From: G958296245 sp963664035
GTDB lineage: Bacteria > Chloroflexota > Dehalococcoidia > Lucifugimonadales > G958296245
Assembly: GCA_963664035.2 (NCBI GenBank)
Contig: OY760867.2
Coordinates: forward strand, 2,046,001 to 2,110,000
Length of the DNA stretch: 64,000 bases
Direction of reading: 5' to 3'
This document shows, piece by piece, positions 1-8,800 of the stretch. The notes below the pieces were generated by a model. It searched no databases. It saw nothing but the letters and a program-made list of their open reading frames with translations, and was not told the origin of the DNA. How positions within the stretch are numbered: the stretch's first letter is position 1; each line of letters opens with the position of its first letter. A program made the position numbers and the translations under genes.

Positions 1-761
1 TCATCGACGCCGACGGGCTGGTCTACGTAAGCGACGAGTACCTTAACCGCATCAGCATCTTCGACGTGTCTGGAAAATTCCTGCGGAAGTGGGGCGACCC
101 GGGATCGGACGAGGGACAGCTTGATGGGCCGTCAGGCATGGCGCTCGACGCCGACCAGGACATCTGGATGGTGGACCACCGCAACGCCCGCCTGCAGAGG
201 TTCACGCGGGAGGGCCGTTACCTCTCGGGCTTCGGCAACGGGGGCGGCGGCGGCGGCCAGATGCGCCTGCCGTGGGGCGTGACCGTAGCGCCCGGCGGCG
301 ACCTGTACGTCGCCGACTGGGGCAACGACCGCATCCTGCGCTTCACCCCGGAGGGCGGATACGTCGGCTCCTACGGCGGGCCCGGGAGCGAGGAGGGCCA
401 GCTACTGCGCCCCTCCGGCGTCGCGGTCGACGACGACGGCTACGTCTATGTCGCCGACTGGGGCAACAACCGCGTACAGGTCTTCGACCCGGGCGGCGGC
501 TTCGTATGCGCCGTCATAGGGGAGGCGACGCTGTCGCGGTGGGCCAGGGACTACCTGGACTCCAACGTGGAGGAGAGGGACGCGAGAGACCGCTCCGACA
601 TGGAGCCCGACGTCCGGACCCTCGGCGTCGACGCGCGGGACGAGCCCTACCACGTCGAGAAGAGGTTCTGGGCCCCCGTCTCGGTCAAGCTCGACGACGC
701 CGGCAGGCTCCTCGTCACCGACCGCAACCGCCACCGGGTCCAGGTCTACCAGCGAGCGTAG
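1..761 (+). CDS. NHL-repeat beta-propeller protein (5' end outside window)
   Basis: The reading frame enters at base 3 and runs 252 codons to a TAG, so the N-terminus is missing. At least five NHL-type blades are visible, each ending in a turn such as YVADWGNDRI, YVADWGNNRV or, at the C-terminus, LLVTDRNRHRVQVY, with Gly-rich loops between blades. NHL propellers are closed, usually six-bladed binding scaffolds that hold proteins, RNA or ligands. No catalytic domain is visible in the part present, so a specific function cannot be stated. The gene ends about 80 bp before the fatty-acid operon and in the same direction, but a strong -10 box between them suggests separate transcription. Confidence 0.85.
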   Translation, partial: IDADGLVYVSDEYLNRISIFDVSGKFLRKWGDPGSDEGQLDGPSGMALDADQDIWMVDHRNARLQRFTREGRYLSGFGNGGGGGGQMRLPWGVTVAPGGDLYVADWGNDRILRFTPEGGYVGSYGGPGSEEGQLLRPSGVAVDDDGYVYVADWGNNRVQVFDPGGGFVCAVIGEATLSRWARDYLDSNVEERDARDRSDMEPDVRTLGVDARDEPYHVEKRFWAPVSVKLDDAGRLLVTDRNRHRVQVYQRA

Positions 762-813
762 GCCTCATCTTTGGCTCGCGTTGATTTGGCGGGTCGCCGG
801 CCATATAATCGCC

Positions 814-819
814 GCAGGA
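814..819 (+). promoter_or_regulatory. -10 box of the fatty-acid operon
   Basis: Perfect TATAAT in the 80-bp gap before the first dehydratase gene; predicted start of transcription near 826, giving a leader of about 16 nt. No convincing -35 box at the standard distance. Confidence 0.55.
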
Positions 820-841
820 AGATGGTCTCTACAAGGCTGGC

Positions 842-1252
842 ATGGCGCTAGACCCGTCCAAGCTGGCGCCGGGCGACGTGGTATCGCGCAGGCGCTTCGA
901 ACTGGACCCAGACACCATCCGCGACTACGCGGCGGCTGTGGACGACGGCTCCCCCGTCCAGACCGACGCGGACGGCGGGGCCCGGCTGGCGCCGCCGATG
1001 GCGGTTGCGGCACTGATGCTGCGCGGGGTCGTGAACGACCTGGAGCTGCCGGGCGGCACCCTTCACACCGGGCAGGAGATGGAGTTCTTGCGGGCCGTCC
1101 GCGCGGGCGACGAGCTCGACTGCGCGGCGACGGTCGCGCAGAGCTCGGTGCGGGGCGGCAGGCGGTTCGTCGTATTCAGGCTCGCGGTGGAGAACGGCGA
1201 AGGGCAGACCGTGTTGACCGGAACGAGCACGCTGATGGTGCCCGAGGAGTAG
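842..1252 (+). CDS. MaoC-type dehydratase subunit, HadA-like (FAS1-like dehydratase domain)
   Basis: 136 residues, a single hot-dog fold of the MaoC_dehydrat_N/FAS1-like dehydratase type. It lacks the catalytic SGD-NPIH segment of the next gene, as expected for the non-catalytic or substrate-channel partner in a HadA/HadB-style heterodimer. The position immediately before a catalytic MaoC protein (6 bp gap) and before plsX, fabG and fabL implies that the pair performs the 3-hydroxyacyl-ACP dehydration step of type II fatty-acid synthesis, taking the place of FabZ. The role is inferred from context; a CoA-linked hydratase is the main alternative. The ATG at 842 is preceded by a weak AAGG. Confidence 0.75.
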   Translation: MALDPSKLAPGDVVSRRRFELDPDTIRDYAAAVDDGSPVQTDADGGARLAPPMAVAALMLRGVVNDLELPGGTLHTGQEMEFLRAVRAGDELDCAATVAQSSVRGGRRFVVFRLAVENGEGQTVLTGTSTLMVPEE

Positions 1253-1258
1253 CGGAGG

Positions 1259-1663
1259 ATGGAAGAGGGCGGCGGTCTGCCTGCGGTTACCAAGCTCGTG
1301 ACGCAGGAGCGCATCGAGCGGTACGCCGAGGCGTCCGGGGACTTCAACCCCATCCACGTGGACCCCGAGTACGCCGCGGCGACGCAGTTCGGCGGCACGA
1401 TAGCGCACGGCATGATGGTCGCGGCCATGGCCTCCGAGTCGATGGCGCGCGCCTTCGGGCTGGACTGGTACGAGACGGGGAAGCTGAAGCTGCGGTTCAG
1501 GGCGCCCGTGCGCCCCGGCGAGACGGTCACGGCGAGCGGCAAGGTCAGGAGCGCGAGGCGTCGCGGCGACGCCAGGGAGTTGCGCTGCGCGGTCGAGGTG
1601 CGGAAGGCCGACGGCGAGGCCGCGATCACCGGCGAGGCGGTCGTTTCGATAAGATCGGGTTAG
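1259..1663 (+). CDS. MaoC-type catalytic dehydratase subunit, HadB-like
   Basis: 134 residues. The hydratase-2 motif SGDFNPIH is at residues 26-33, with Asp28 and His33 in the positions of the catalytic dyad, followed by VDPEYAA and GGTIAHGMM, typical of MaoC dehydratases. Lies 6 bp after its putative partner and 21 bp before plsX. In mycobacteria HadAB uses the same split: one protein with the catalytic dyad and one without. Expected reaction: dehydration of 3-hydroxyacyl-ACP to trans-2-enoyl-ACP in the cytoplasm. Assignment to fatty-acid synthesis rests on the neighbours. Confidence 0.8.
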   Translation: MEEGGGLPAVTKLVTQERIERYAEASGDFNPIHVDPEYAAATQFGGTIAHGMMVAAMASESMARAFGLDWYETGKLKLRFRAPVRPGETVTASGKVRSARRRGDARELRCAVEVRKADGEAAITGEAVVSIRSG

Positions 1664-1684
1664 ATACCGGCGAAGGAGGCCGAA

Positions 1685-2710
1685 TTGGCTACAGGCGAAA
1701 GAGCGGTACGGGTGGCGGTGGACGCGATGGGCGGAGACCACGCGCCGGGTGAGGTGGTCGCGGGGGCGGTGGAGGCGGCGCGGCGGGGCGGCGTTCAGGT
1801 GATGGTCGTTGGCGACCCCGAGGCGGTGAATGGCGAGCTTGCGCGCCACGACACGGCGGGGCTGCCCGTCGCGCCGGTACCGTCGCAGGGCGTCATCCTG
1901 GAGGACGAGCAGCCGGCCATGGCGCTGCGGCAGAAGCCCAAGGCGTCCATCGTGGTGGCCACGGGCATGGTCAAGGCGGGGCAGGCCGACGCCTGCGTCA
2001 CGATGGGGTCCACCGGCGCGGCGATGGCGGCTGCGGCGGTGCTGCTCGGGGTCATGCCGGGCATAGAGAGGCCGACACTGGGCGGCCCCGTGTTGGGGCT
2101 TGCGCCGCGCACGATCGTGTTGGACCTTGGCGCGAACGTTGACTGCCGCCCGGCGCAGCTCGTGAGCTTCGCCGCAATCGGCGAGGTGTTCGCGCGGATG
2201 TTCTGGGAAATCGACAATCCGCGAATAGCGCTCCTCAGCGTCGGCGCGGAGGCGGGCAAGGGCAACCGACAGGTGCGCGAGACGACGGAATTGCTGGCGG
2301 CCAGCGGCCTGAACTTCGTAGGCAACGTGGAGGCGAACGACTTGCCGAACGGCGCGGCCGAGGTGGTCGTCTGCGACGGCTTCGTGGGCAATATCGTCAT
2401 GAAGCTGACCGAGGGGTCGGGGGCCGCGCTGGCGGCGCGGCTCGGCGAGCGCCTGGGCGGCTCGCTGGGACAGGACGCGATAGACGCGCTGGTGCGGGAG
2501 GTGTACGGCCTCCACAGCGCCGTCGAGACCCACGGCGGAGGGCCGCTGCTGGGCGTGAACGGCGTCAGCGTGGTGGGACACGGCAGGGCCAGGGCGGACG
2601 CCGTTGGCCGCGCCATAGGCACGGCCGCGAGGGCGGTCGAGATAGACTTCACCTCCAAGGTGGGCGAGCAGTTGGCGTCGTTGCAGCAACGGCTCGGCTC
2701 CCCCGCCTAG
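1685..2710 (+). CDS. plsX: Phosphate acyltransferase PlsX
   Basis: 341 residues, the usual length of PlsX, which converts acyl-ACP and phosphate to acyl-phosphate for glycerophospholipid synthesis at the inner face of the membrane. The N-terminal VAVDAMGGDHAP and the later MGSTGAAMAAA and CDGFVGNI blocks are family signatures. The start is a TTG at 1685, chosen because AAGGAGG lies about 5-10 nt upstream and the VAVDAMGGD block sits at the normal distance from it. It couples the dehydratase pair to fabG (18 bp gap) in one operon; PlsX and FabG genes are commonly adjacent in bacteria. Confidence 0.95.
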   Translation: MATGERAVRVAVDAMGGDHAPGEVVAGAVEAARRGGVQVMVVGDPEAVNGELARHDTAGLPVAPVPSQGVILEDEQPAMALRQKPKASIVVATGMVKAGQADACVTMGSTGAAMAAAAVLLGVMPGIERPTLGGPVLGLAPRTIVLDLGANVDCRPAQLVSFAAIGEVFARMFWEIDNPRIALLSVGAEAGKGNRQVRETTELLAASGLNFVGNVEANDLPNGAAEVVVCDGFVGNIVMKLTEGSGAALAARLGERLGGSLGQDAIDALVREVYGLHSAVETHGGGPLLGVNGVSVVGHGRARADAVGRAIGTAARAVEIDFTSKVGEQLASLQQRLGSPA

Positions 2711-2728
2711 AGTCGAAAGGCGGACAAG

Positions 2729-3478
2729 ATGTCACCAGTCCCGGACGGAAAGACAGCGCTCGTTACCGGCGCCGCCAAGGGCTTGGGCAAGGCAGTGGCC
2801 CTGAAGCTGGCGGAGATGGGCGCGAACGTCGCGATCAACTACAACACGTCGGCGGACGAGGCCGCGGAAGTCGCCGCGATGATCGCCGACACCGGCGTCC
2901 GGTCGATGGCCGTGCAGGCGGACGTGTCGGACCTGGAGCAGGTGAAGAGCATGGTGCGGGAGGTCGAGGCGGGCCTCGGCAACGTCGATATCCTGGTGAA
3001 CAACGCGGGTATCATCGACGACGGGCTGCTGGTCAGGATGTCGGACAAGTCCTGGCACAGGGTGATAGACGTCAACCTGCACGGTACCTTCTACTGCACG
3101 CGGGCCGTCCTCAGGACGATGCTGCGCAGCCGCTGGGGGCGCATCATCAACATAGGCTCGGTGGTCGGGCTGCGGGGAAACGCGGGGCAGGTCAACTACT
3201 CGGCGTCGAAGGCGGCGGTGGTGGGATTCACCAAGGCGCTCGCCAAGGAGGTCGCCACGCGCGGCATAACCGTCAACGCGGTGATGCCCGGCTACGTCGA
3301 GACGGAGACGACGTCGGTGCTGACGGACGAGCAGCGCGCCTACTGGCTCAGCGTCATACCGCAGGGCCACTTCGGCGAGTCGGAGGACATCGCCTACATG
3401 GTCGGCTTCCTGGCCGACGAGCGCGCCGGGTACGTGACCGGCCAGATCGTCAGCGTGGACGGCGGCATGGCCGTCTAG
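2729..3478 (+). CDS. fabG: 3-oxoacyl-ACP reductase FabG
   Basis: 249 residues, a classical short-chain dehydrogenase. Nucleotide-binding TGAAKGLG (13-20), NNAG at 91-94, catalytic Ser144, Tyr157 and Lys161 in a YSASK motif, and a C-terminal YVTGQIVSVDGGMAV typical of FabG. It reduces 3-oxoacyl-ACP with NADPH. The stop lies 5 bp before the start of fabL, and GGCAAGA-type spacing upstream is weak, consistent with translation within one operon transcript. Confidence 0.93.
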   Translation: MSPVPDGKTALVTGAAKGLGKAVALKLAEMGANVAINYNTSADEAAEVAAMIADTGVRSMAVQADVSDLEQVKSMVREVEAGLGNVDILVNNAGIIDDGLLVRMSDKSWHRVIDVNLHGTFYCTRAVLRTMLRSRWGRIINIGSVVGLRGNAGQVNYSASKAAVVGFTKALAKEVATRGITVNAVMPGYVETETTSVLTDEQRAYWLSVIPQGHFGESEDIAYMVGFLADERAGYVTGQIVSVDGGMAV

Positions 3479-3483
3479 CCGCC

Positions 3484-4278
3484 ATGTCCTTCGAAGGCAA
3501 GACGGCCCTGGTGACCGGCGGGGCGCGCGGCATAGGCAGGGCCATCGCGCTCGACCTGGCGGGCCGGGGCTGCCACGTCGCCTTCAACTACTTCCGCTCC
3601 CACGAGGCCGCCGCTCGGACGAGGCGCGACGTGGAAGCCTTGGGCGTCCGGTGCCTCCAGGTCAAGGCCCACCTCGGGGACGATGAGCGCGTACGCGAGC
3701 TGTTCGCGCGGGTGCGCGAGGAGTTCGGCTCGCTCGACATCCTGGTGAACAACGCGGCGTCCGGCGTGCAGCGTCCGGCCGTCGACCTGGAGGGCAAGCA
3801 CTGGGACTGGGCGATGAACATAAACGCCAAGGCGGCGTGGCTGTGCGCCGTCGAGGCGTCGCGGCTGATGGAGCGCGGCGGGCACGTCGTCAACATAACG
3901 AGCCTGGGGTCCCGGAAGGTGTTGCCGAACTATTTTTCGGTAGGCGTCTCGAAGGCGGCGCTGGAGGCGGTGACGCGCTATCTCGCCGTCGAGCTGGCGC
4001 CGAGGGGCATATCGGTGAACGCGGTCGCCGGCGGCTACGTCTATACCGACGCGCTGGACCACTTCCCGAACAGGGACGCCATGCTGGCCCGCGGCTCCGT
4101 CAACCCGGCCGGGCGCATGGTCACGGTGGAGGACATCGCCGGGGCGGTGGCCTTCCTATGCACGGACGACGCCGCGATGGTGCGGGGGCAGGTCATCGTG
4201 GTGGACGGCGGGGCGTCGCTGACCGAGCCGGCGCTCTTGGAGGGCGAGTCTACGGCCTGGGGCCAGGGAGCGGGGTGA
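3484..4278 (+). CDS. fabL: Enoyl-ACP reductase of the FabL type (enoyl reductase III)
   Basis: 264 residues. It is an SDR, but the active-site spacing is Tyr150-x6-Lys157 in NYFSVGVSK rather than Tyr-x3-Lys, which is the enoyl-ACP-reductase arrangement. HWDWAMNINAKA, the LVNNAASGVQRP block and the DALDHFPNR segment strongly recall Bacillus FabL. FabL enzymes use NADPH to reduce trans-2-enoyl-ACP and are naturally less sensitive to triclosan than FabI. With the dehydratase pair and fabG upstream it completes a reduction-dehydration-reduction set. The last 29 bp overlap the convergent ygfZ gene. A generic SDR is the alternative. Confidence 0.85.
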   Translation: MSFEGKTALVTGGARGIGRAIALDLAGRGCHVAFNYFRSHEAAARTRRDVEALGVRCLQVKAHLGDDERVRELFARVREEFGSLDILVNNAASGVQRPAVDLEGKHWDWAMNINAKAAWLCAVEASRLMERGGHVVNITSLGSRKVLPNYFSVGVSKAALEAVTRYLAVELAPRGISVNAVAGGYVYTDALDHFPNRDAMLARGSVNPAGRMVTVEDIAGAVAFLCTDDAAMVRGQVIVVDGGASLTEPALLEGESTAWGQGAG

Positions 4279-5254
4279 CGCGGGCGGTCGCGGCGGTCCC
4301 GTCCACCTCCAGCACGGCCCCCTCTTCCGGCAGCGACTTCTTGACGTAGCCGAGGCCGAGGCGCTCGCCGCTGGCGGGCGAGACGGCCGCCGACGTGAGC
4401 ACGCCGGCCTGCTTGCCGTCAAGCATGAGCCTTGCGCCCGGGGCCGCGCCGCCGTCGAGGACGAAGCTCGTGAGCCGCTTCTGGACTTTCTTGTATGTGT
4501 TCAGGCGGGTTACGACTTCCTGACCGACGTAGCAGCCCTTGGTGAAGCTCACGTATTCGAGCAGCCCTGCCTCCAGCGGGTTGTAGCTCTCGCCCAGCTC
4601 ATTCCCGAATACGGGGACGCCCCGCTCGACGCGTACGGCCTCGTAGGCGTCGCCGCCGGCCGGGCATGCGCCGGCGTCGCGGAGCCTGTCCCGGGCGGCC
4701 TGTGCCGCCTCCGCCGGCACGACGAGGTCGTAGCCCTCGTCTCGGAGGAAGTCGGAGCGGACTATGGTCGCGGGCGTCCCGGCGAGTAGCGCGGACGCGT
4801 GCTCGTCTGGGCTGGCAGGGATGTGACCGCCGTCGACCAACTCTTGCAGAACGCCCTTGGCTCCAGGGCCGCTCAGCGAGAACATGGCGGTCTCGTCCGT
4901 CAGGTCCCTGGCCTCCACGTCCTCCGCGAAGGTGTAGAAGTCAACCCAGTCCACGACCGTTTGGCGCGTCTCCGGCGCGGTGAGGACCAGGTTGTCCGCG
5001 CCGCGCCGGAGCACGTACAGCAGGTCGACGACCCGCCCTTTTGGGGAAGTGAGGACGGTGTGGGCGGCCTGGCACGGCTCCAGGGCCAGCAGGTCGTTGG
5101 TGGACAGCCTGTGGATGAGGTCGAGGGCGTCGTCCCCTGAGAAGCCGAGGCGTCCCACGTGGGACCGGTCGACCAGCCCGGCACCCGATTGCAGGGCCTC
5201 GTAGCCGAGGCGGGGCGGGGCGTCAACTCGTTCCGCCGTAGCCGCGTCAGCCAT
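4250..5254 (-). CDS. ygfZ: YgfZ/GcvT-like tetrahydrofolate-binding Fe-S maintenance protein
   Basis: 334 residues with a GcvT-type N-terminal fold and the diagnostic KGCYVGQE motif at 239-246, which separates YgfZ/IBA57 from true aminomethyltransferases. YgfZ uses folate to help repair or complete certain [4Fe-4S] enzymes. The start at 5254 was chosen because further upstream codons would run into erpA; 28 bp separate the two genes, which are co-oriented and functionally linked (A-type carrier plus IBA57 is the eukaryotic ISCA/IBA57 partnership). The 3' end overlaps fabL convergently. Confidence 0.88.
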   Translation of the reverse strand: MADAATAERVDAPPRLGYEALQSGAGLVDRSHVGRLGFSGDDALDLIHRLSTNDLLALEPCQAAHTVLTSPKGRVVDLLYVLRRGADNLVLTAPETRQTVVDWVDFYTFAEDVEARDLTDETAMFSLSGPGAKGVLQELVDGGHIPASPDEHASALLAGTPATIVRSDFLRDEGYDLVVPAEAAQAARDRLRDAGACPAGGDAYEAVRVERGVPVFGNELGESYNPLEAGLLEYVSFTKGCYVGQEVVTRLNTYKKVQKRLTSFVLDGGAAPGARLMLDGKQAGVLTSAAVSPASGERLGLGYVKKSLPEEGAVLEVDGTAATARVTPLPGPRP

Positions 5255-5282
5255 CGGTCTTCCGCCAGCCCAAGGGTAGGCC

Positions 5283-5642
5283 CTATACGCTGAACGAGGT
5301 GCCGCAGCCGCAGGTGGTCTTGGCGTTGGGGTTGTTGAAGACGAAGCCCTTGCCGTTGAGGCCGCCGGAGTACTCCAGCACGGTGCCGGCCAGGAAGACG
5401 TAGGACTTGCGGTCCACGAACAGCTTGAGGCCGTGCTCCTCAATGACCTTGTCGTTTTCCCTGGGCTCTTCAGCCAGGTCCAAGATGTAGGTCAGGCCCG
5501 AGCAGCCCCCTCCCTTCACCGAGACCCTGAGGTGGGAGTCGGGGGCACCCTCTCGCTGCGCGAAGTGGCGGACATGGTCGACCGCATCTTCCGATATGGA
5601 GATGGTGAGGGGTCCGCGCTTCTCCGTCGTCTGTGTGGTCAT
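5283..5642 (-). CDS. erpA: A-type iron-sulfur carrier (IscA/ErpA family)
   Basis: 119 residues from the ATG at 5642. Three conserved cysteines are in place: Cys47 in GGGCSGLTY, and Cys111 and Cys113 in CGCG near the C-terminus, the ligands that carry Fe-S clusters to apoproteins. A longer in-frame start at 5681 exists, but it overlaps the predicted -10 box, so the transcript would begin downstream of it. ErpA rather than IscA cannot be decided from sequence; no other isc genes are nearby. Likely co-transcribed with ygfZ. Confidence 0.9.
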   Translation of the reverse strand: MTTQTTEKRGPLTISISEDAVDHVRHFAQREGAPDSHLRVSVKGGGCSGLTYILDLAEEPRENDKVIEEHGLKLFVDRKSYVFLAGTVLEYSGGLNGKGFVFNNPNAKTTCGCGTSFSV

Positions 5643-5679
5643 GGTCGAGACACCCCGCCCGCTGTGCTTATCTGACTCC

Positions 5680-5708
5680 ATTCTAGTAAGGGCAGGGTGT
5701 CAAGTCAA
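5680..5708 (-). promoter_or_regulatory. Promoter of erpA-ygfZ
   Basis: On the minus strand TTGACT (5703-5708), 17-nt spacer, TAGAAT (5680-5685); predicted +1 near 5673, which rules out the alternative erpA start at 5681. Confidence 0.75.
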
Positions 5709-5733
5709 TTGGCGCCGAGCTCCTTCCAGACAG

Positions 5734-5859
5734 GTAACTGTTCAGAGTACGGGAGGGCAGCCACAAGGGCTGCGCCCTACGAGACGGAAGCCGTAGGGGC
5801 GTCCCTTGTGGCCCTTGTGGGCGCCTTGGACGAGGAACCCACCAACTCTGAACAGTCAC
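5734..5859. repeat. Large imperfect palindrome between erpA and the Cache lipoprotein gene
   Basis: Outer arms ACTGTTCAGAGT (5737-5748) and its exact complement ACTCTGAACAGT (5845-5856) enclose a second pair of arms, GCCACAAGGG (5760-5769) with CCCTTGTGGC (5803-5812), extended by CGCCCTAC/GTAGGGGCG. The whole could fold into one long two-part hairpin. No gene is visible inside it. It may be a small non-autonomous repeat or, since it follows the stop codon of the lipoprotein gene, part of its 3' end. It lacks a T-tract, so it is not an obvious terminator. Confidence 0.6.
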
Positions 5860-5867
5860 AACTCCTC

Positions 5868-8800
5868 CTACTCGGTGGGAACGTCCGGCCGGTCGTCGTA
5901 GTAGCGGGACGTGAAGAGCAGCCCATCGTGGCGGATGGCCCAGGTATGAGCGTACAGCGTCTCCGAAGACCTGGTGTTGGGGAAGACGAAGCTGACCCAG
6001 ATGCCTTCCTCCGTGGCCGCCGCCATCTCTTCGCCAATCTTCCGGGTGCGGCCCACGCCGACGTTCTTCAAGTCGGTCCCGACGATACGTGGGGCGAGGA
6101 CGGCGACGCGCACGATGTCGTTCTTATCGGCCATGGTCAGGCTCCACTGGCCGTCGACGCTCTCCTGGCTGTTGTAATGGGCGATGGTGGCGTCCAAACC
6201 GTTGGCCTTGTAGTACTCGATTGCCTCCTGCACGTACTCCTTGGTCCGTGCCGCCGGGTCTTCGACCTGCGGGTAGTAGCCGGAGGCGAAGAGCATCCCG
6301 CCGCGGCGCACGGCGTAGCCCACCTTGGGAACTTCCTTCAGGGTCACCGGGTGCGGCCACAGGTACTCCACCCAGACGCCTTCGCCGCCGTCGGTGGCCT
6401 TTGCGAGCTCTTTGCCCAGCTCGTAGCCGTCGGAACCGACCACGTCCTTGATGTCCGTCCCTATCAGGCGGGGAATCAGGGGATGGACGTGATAGATGTC
6501 GTTGGCGTCGGTGGCGAAGAGATACCACTGGCCCTCGAAGCTGGCGACGCTGTTGTAGTAGTCGATCATGGACTGCAGGCCGTCGCGCTCGTACCTCGCT
6601 ATCGCGCTCCCGACGTACTGCACGGTGTACTCGCGCGGGTCGGCGCCCTGCCAGGCAGGGGTCCCGGCCTCTGGGCTGCCGGCGTAGTAGCCGGAGGCGA
6701 AGATTAGCCCGTCGTGTCGGACGGCCCACGTGACCTTCTGCTGTTCCCTCCGTGATACGGGATGGGGCCACAGGTATTCGACCCATATGCCCTGTCCGGT
6801 GGCCTGGGCAATCTCCTTGCCGAGCTCCTGGCCGTCCGATCCCACCACGTCCTTGATGTCGGTGCCGATGAGGTGGGGGAAGATGGGATGGGCGAGGTAG
6901 ATGTCGTCGGCGTCGATGAGGAAGAGGTAGAACTGGCCGTCGAGGCTGTCCTGGCTGTTGTAGTGGGCGATGGTGGCGTCGAGGCCGTCCTCGTTGTACT
7001 TGGCGATGGCCTTGTCCACGTACTCCTTGGTGGAATTCGCCACGTCCTCCGCCAGGGCGGAGTGGCTGGCGGCGAAGACCAGGCCGTCGTGAAGGACGAC
7101 AAAGACTCGCCGCGGCTCTTCCTGCTTGGTGGCCGGGTTGACGCCGCGAGCGTTGAACCAGCGGCCCTCTTCGGTGGCGAGGTCTATCAACATCCCCAGG
7201 CCGGGGAACCTCGAGCCGGGGCCGACGTATTGACCCTCCAGGGAGCGGATGACGTGGGACACCAGCAACACGCCTTCGGCGTCTATGAGGGTCAGCGGCC
7301 TTCCCTCTTCTACGCCGGCATCGGACCTGTAGTGCGCGACGGTGGCGTCCAGTCCGTTCGTTTCGTAGTAGGCGATGGCCTTCTGGACATAGGCGCTGGT
7401 GAGCGCGTCGTCCGCCGACTCCTCAGGACCGGGCTCTCCCACCGAGGTGAAGTAGCTGGAAATGAAGATCAGCCCGTCGTGGCGGACCACCCACAAGTTT
7501 CTCCGCAACCTCTCCGACGTATTCGGGTTGAACCAGGGAGTGCTATGCCAGGCGCCTCTCTCCGTGGCCGTGGTCAGGATAACACCGTCGTCAGTACCCA
7601 GGGGCGAGCCTTTGTGCCTGCCGTCAAGGCCAATCAGATGCGGGAAGTAGGCATCCGCGGCGTACAGGTAGTTCTCATCAATCAGGGTCAGCCACCACTG
7701 GCCGTCAATACTCCCCGGGCTGTTGTAATGAGCGATGGTGGCTTCCAACCCGTTGGCTTTGTAGTAGTCAATGGCATCAGCGACGTATTCCCGCGTGTAG
7801 GCCGCGGGGTCCTCAGTTTCGGGGTAGTAGCCCGAGGCGAAGATCATCCCGTCCCTGCGCACGGCGTAGGCCACCTTGAGAACTTCCTTCAGCGTCACCG
7901 GGTGGGGCCACAGGTACTCTACCCAGACTCCCTCCTCGGTGGCCTTTGCCAGCTCCTTGCCCAGCTCGTAGCCGTCCGAACCCACCACGTCCTTGATGTC
8001 CGTCCCTATCAGCCGGGAGAACAGCGGGTGAACGACGTAGATGTCGTTGGCGTCCGTGGCGAACAGGTACCATTCTCCCTCGAAGCTGGCAACGCTGTTG
8101 TAGTAGTTGAGCATGGATTCGAGGCCGTCGCGCTCGTACCTCTCTATCGCGCGCTCGACGTACCCTAAGGTGTACTCCTTGGGGTCGACCCCTTGCCACG
8201 GCGTCGCTTCGACTTCGACGTCTCGTCCGGCGTAGTAACCGGAGGCGAATATCATCCCGTCGTGGCGAATGGCCCAAGTGACCTTTTCCCCTTCTTTGCG
8301 GCTGATCGGATGGGGCCAGAGGTACTCCACCCAGATTCCGTCCTCGGTGGCCTGGGCTATCTCCTTGCCCAGTTCCTGACCGTCAGAGCCTACCACGTCC
8401 TTGATGTCCGTCCCGATGAGGTGAGGGAATATGGGATGGGCGACGTATTTGTCGTCGGCGTCTATGAGGAACAGGTACAATTGTCCTTCCAGGCTGTTCT
8501 GACTGTTGTAGTAGTCAACGGTGGCTTCCAAGCCGTCGCGCTGGTAGAGCTTAATCGCCCTGCTGACGTAATCCTGTGTGGCCTCCTCGACATTTTCCCG
8601 CACGGGGAAGTGTCCTGAGGCGAATACCAGGCCGTCGTGCAGGATGAAGATGGCTCGCATCGGCGACTGAGCGCCGGTGGCAGGATTCAAGCCAATCAAG
8701 TCGGCCCATATCCCTTCTTCGGTAATTTCCTCTCGGGCGGGGAAGGCCCCTGTGCCAAGGCCCAGGGGGGACCCCACCAACGCTGGGAAGGGAGCGACGC

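Noticed and set aside
848..2689. Long antisense open frame over the dehydratase and plsX genes
   Set aside because: Low-complexity Arg/His-rich translation; real genes with motifs lie on the plus strand.
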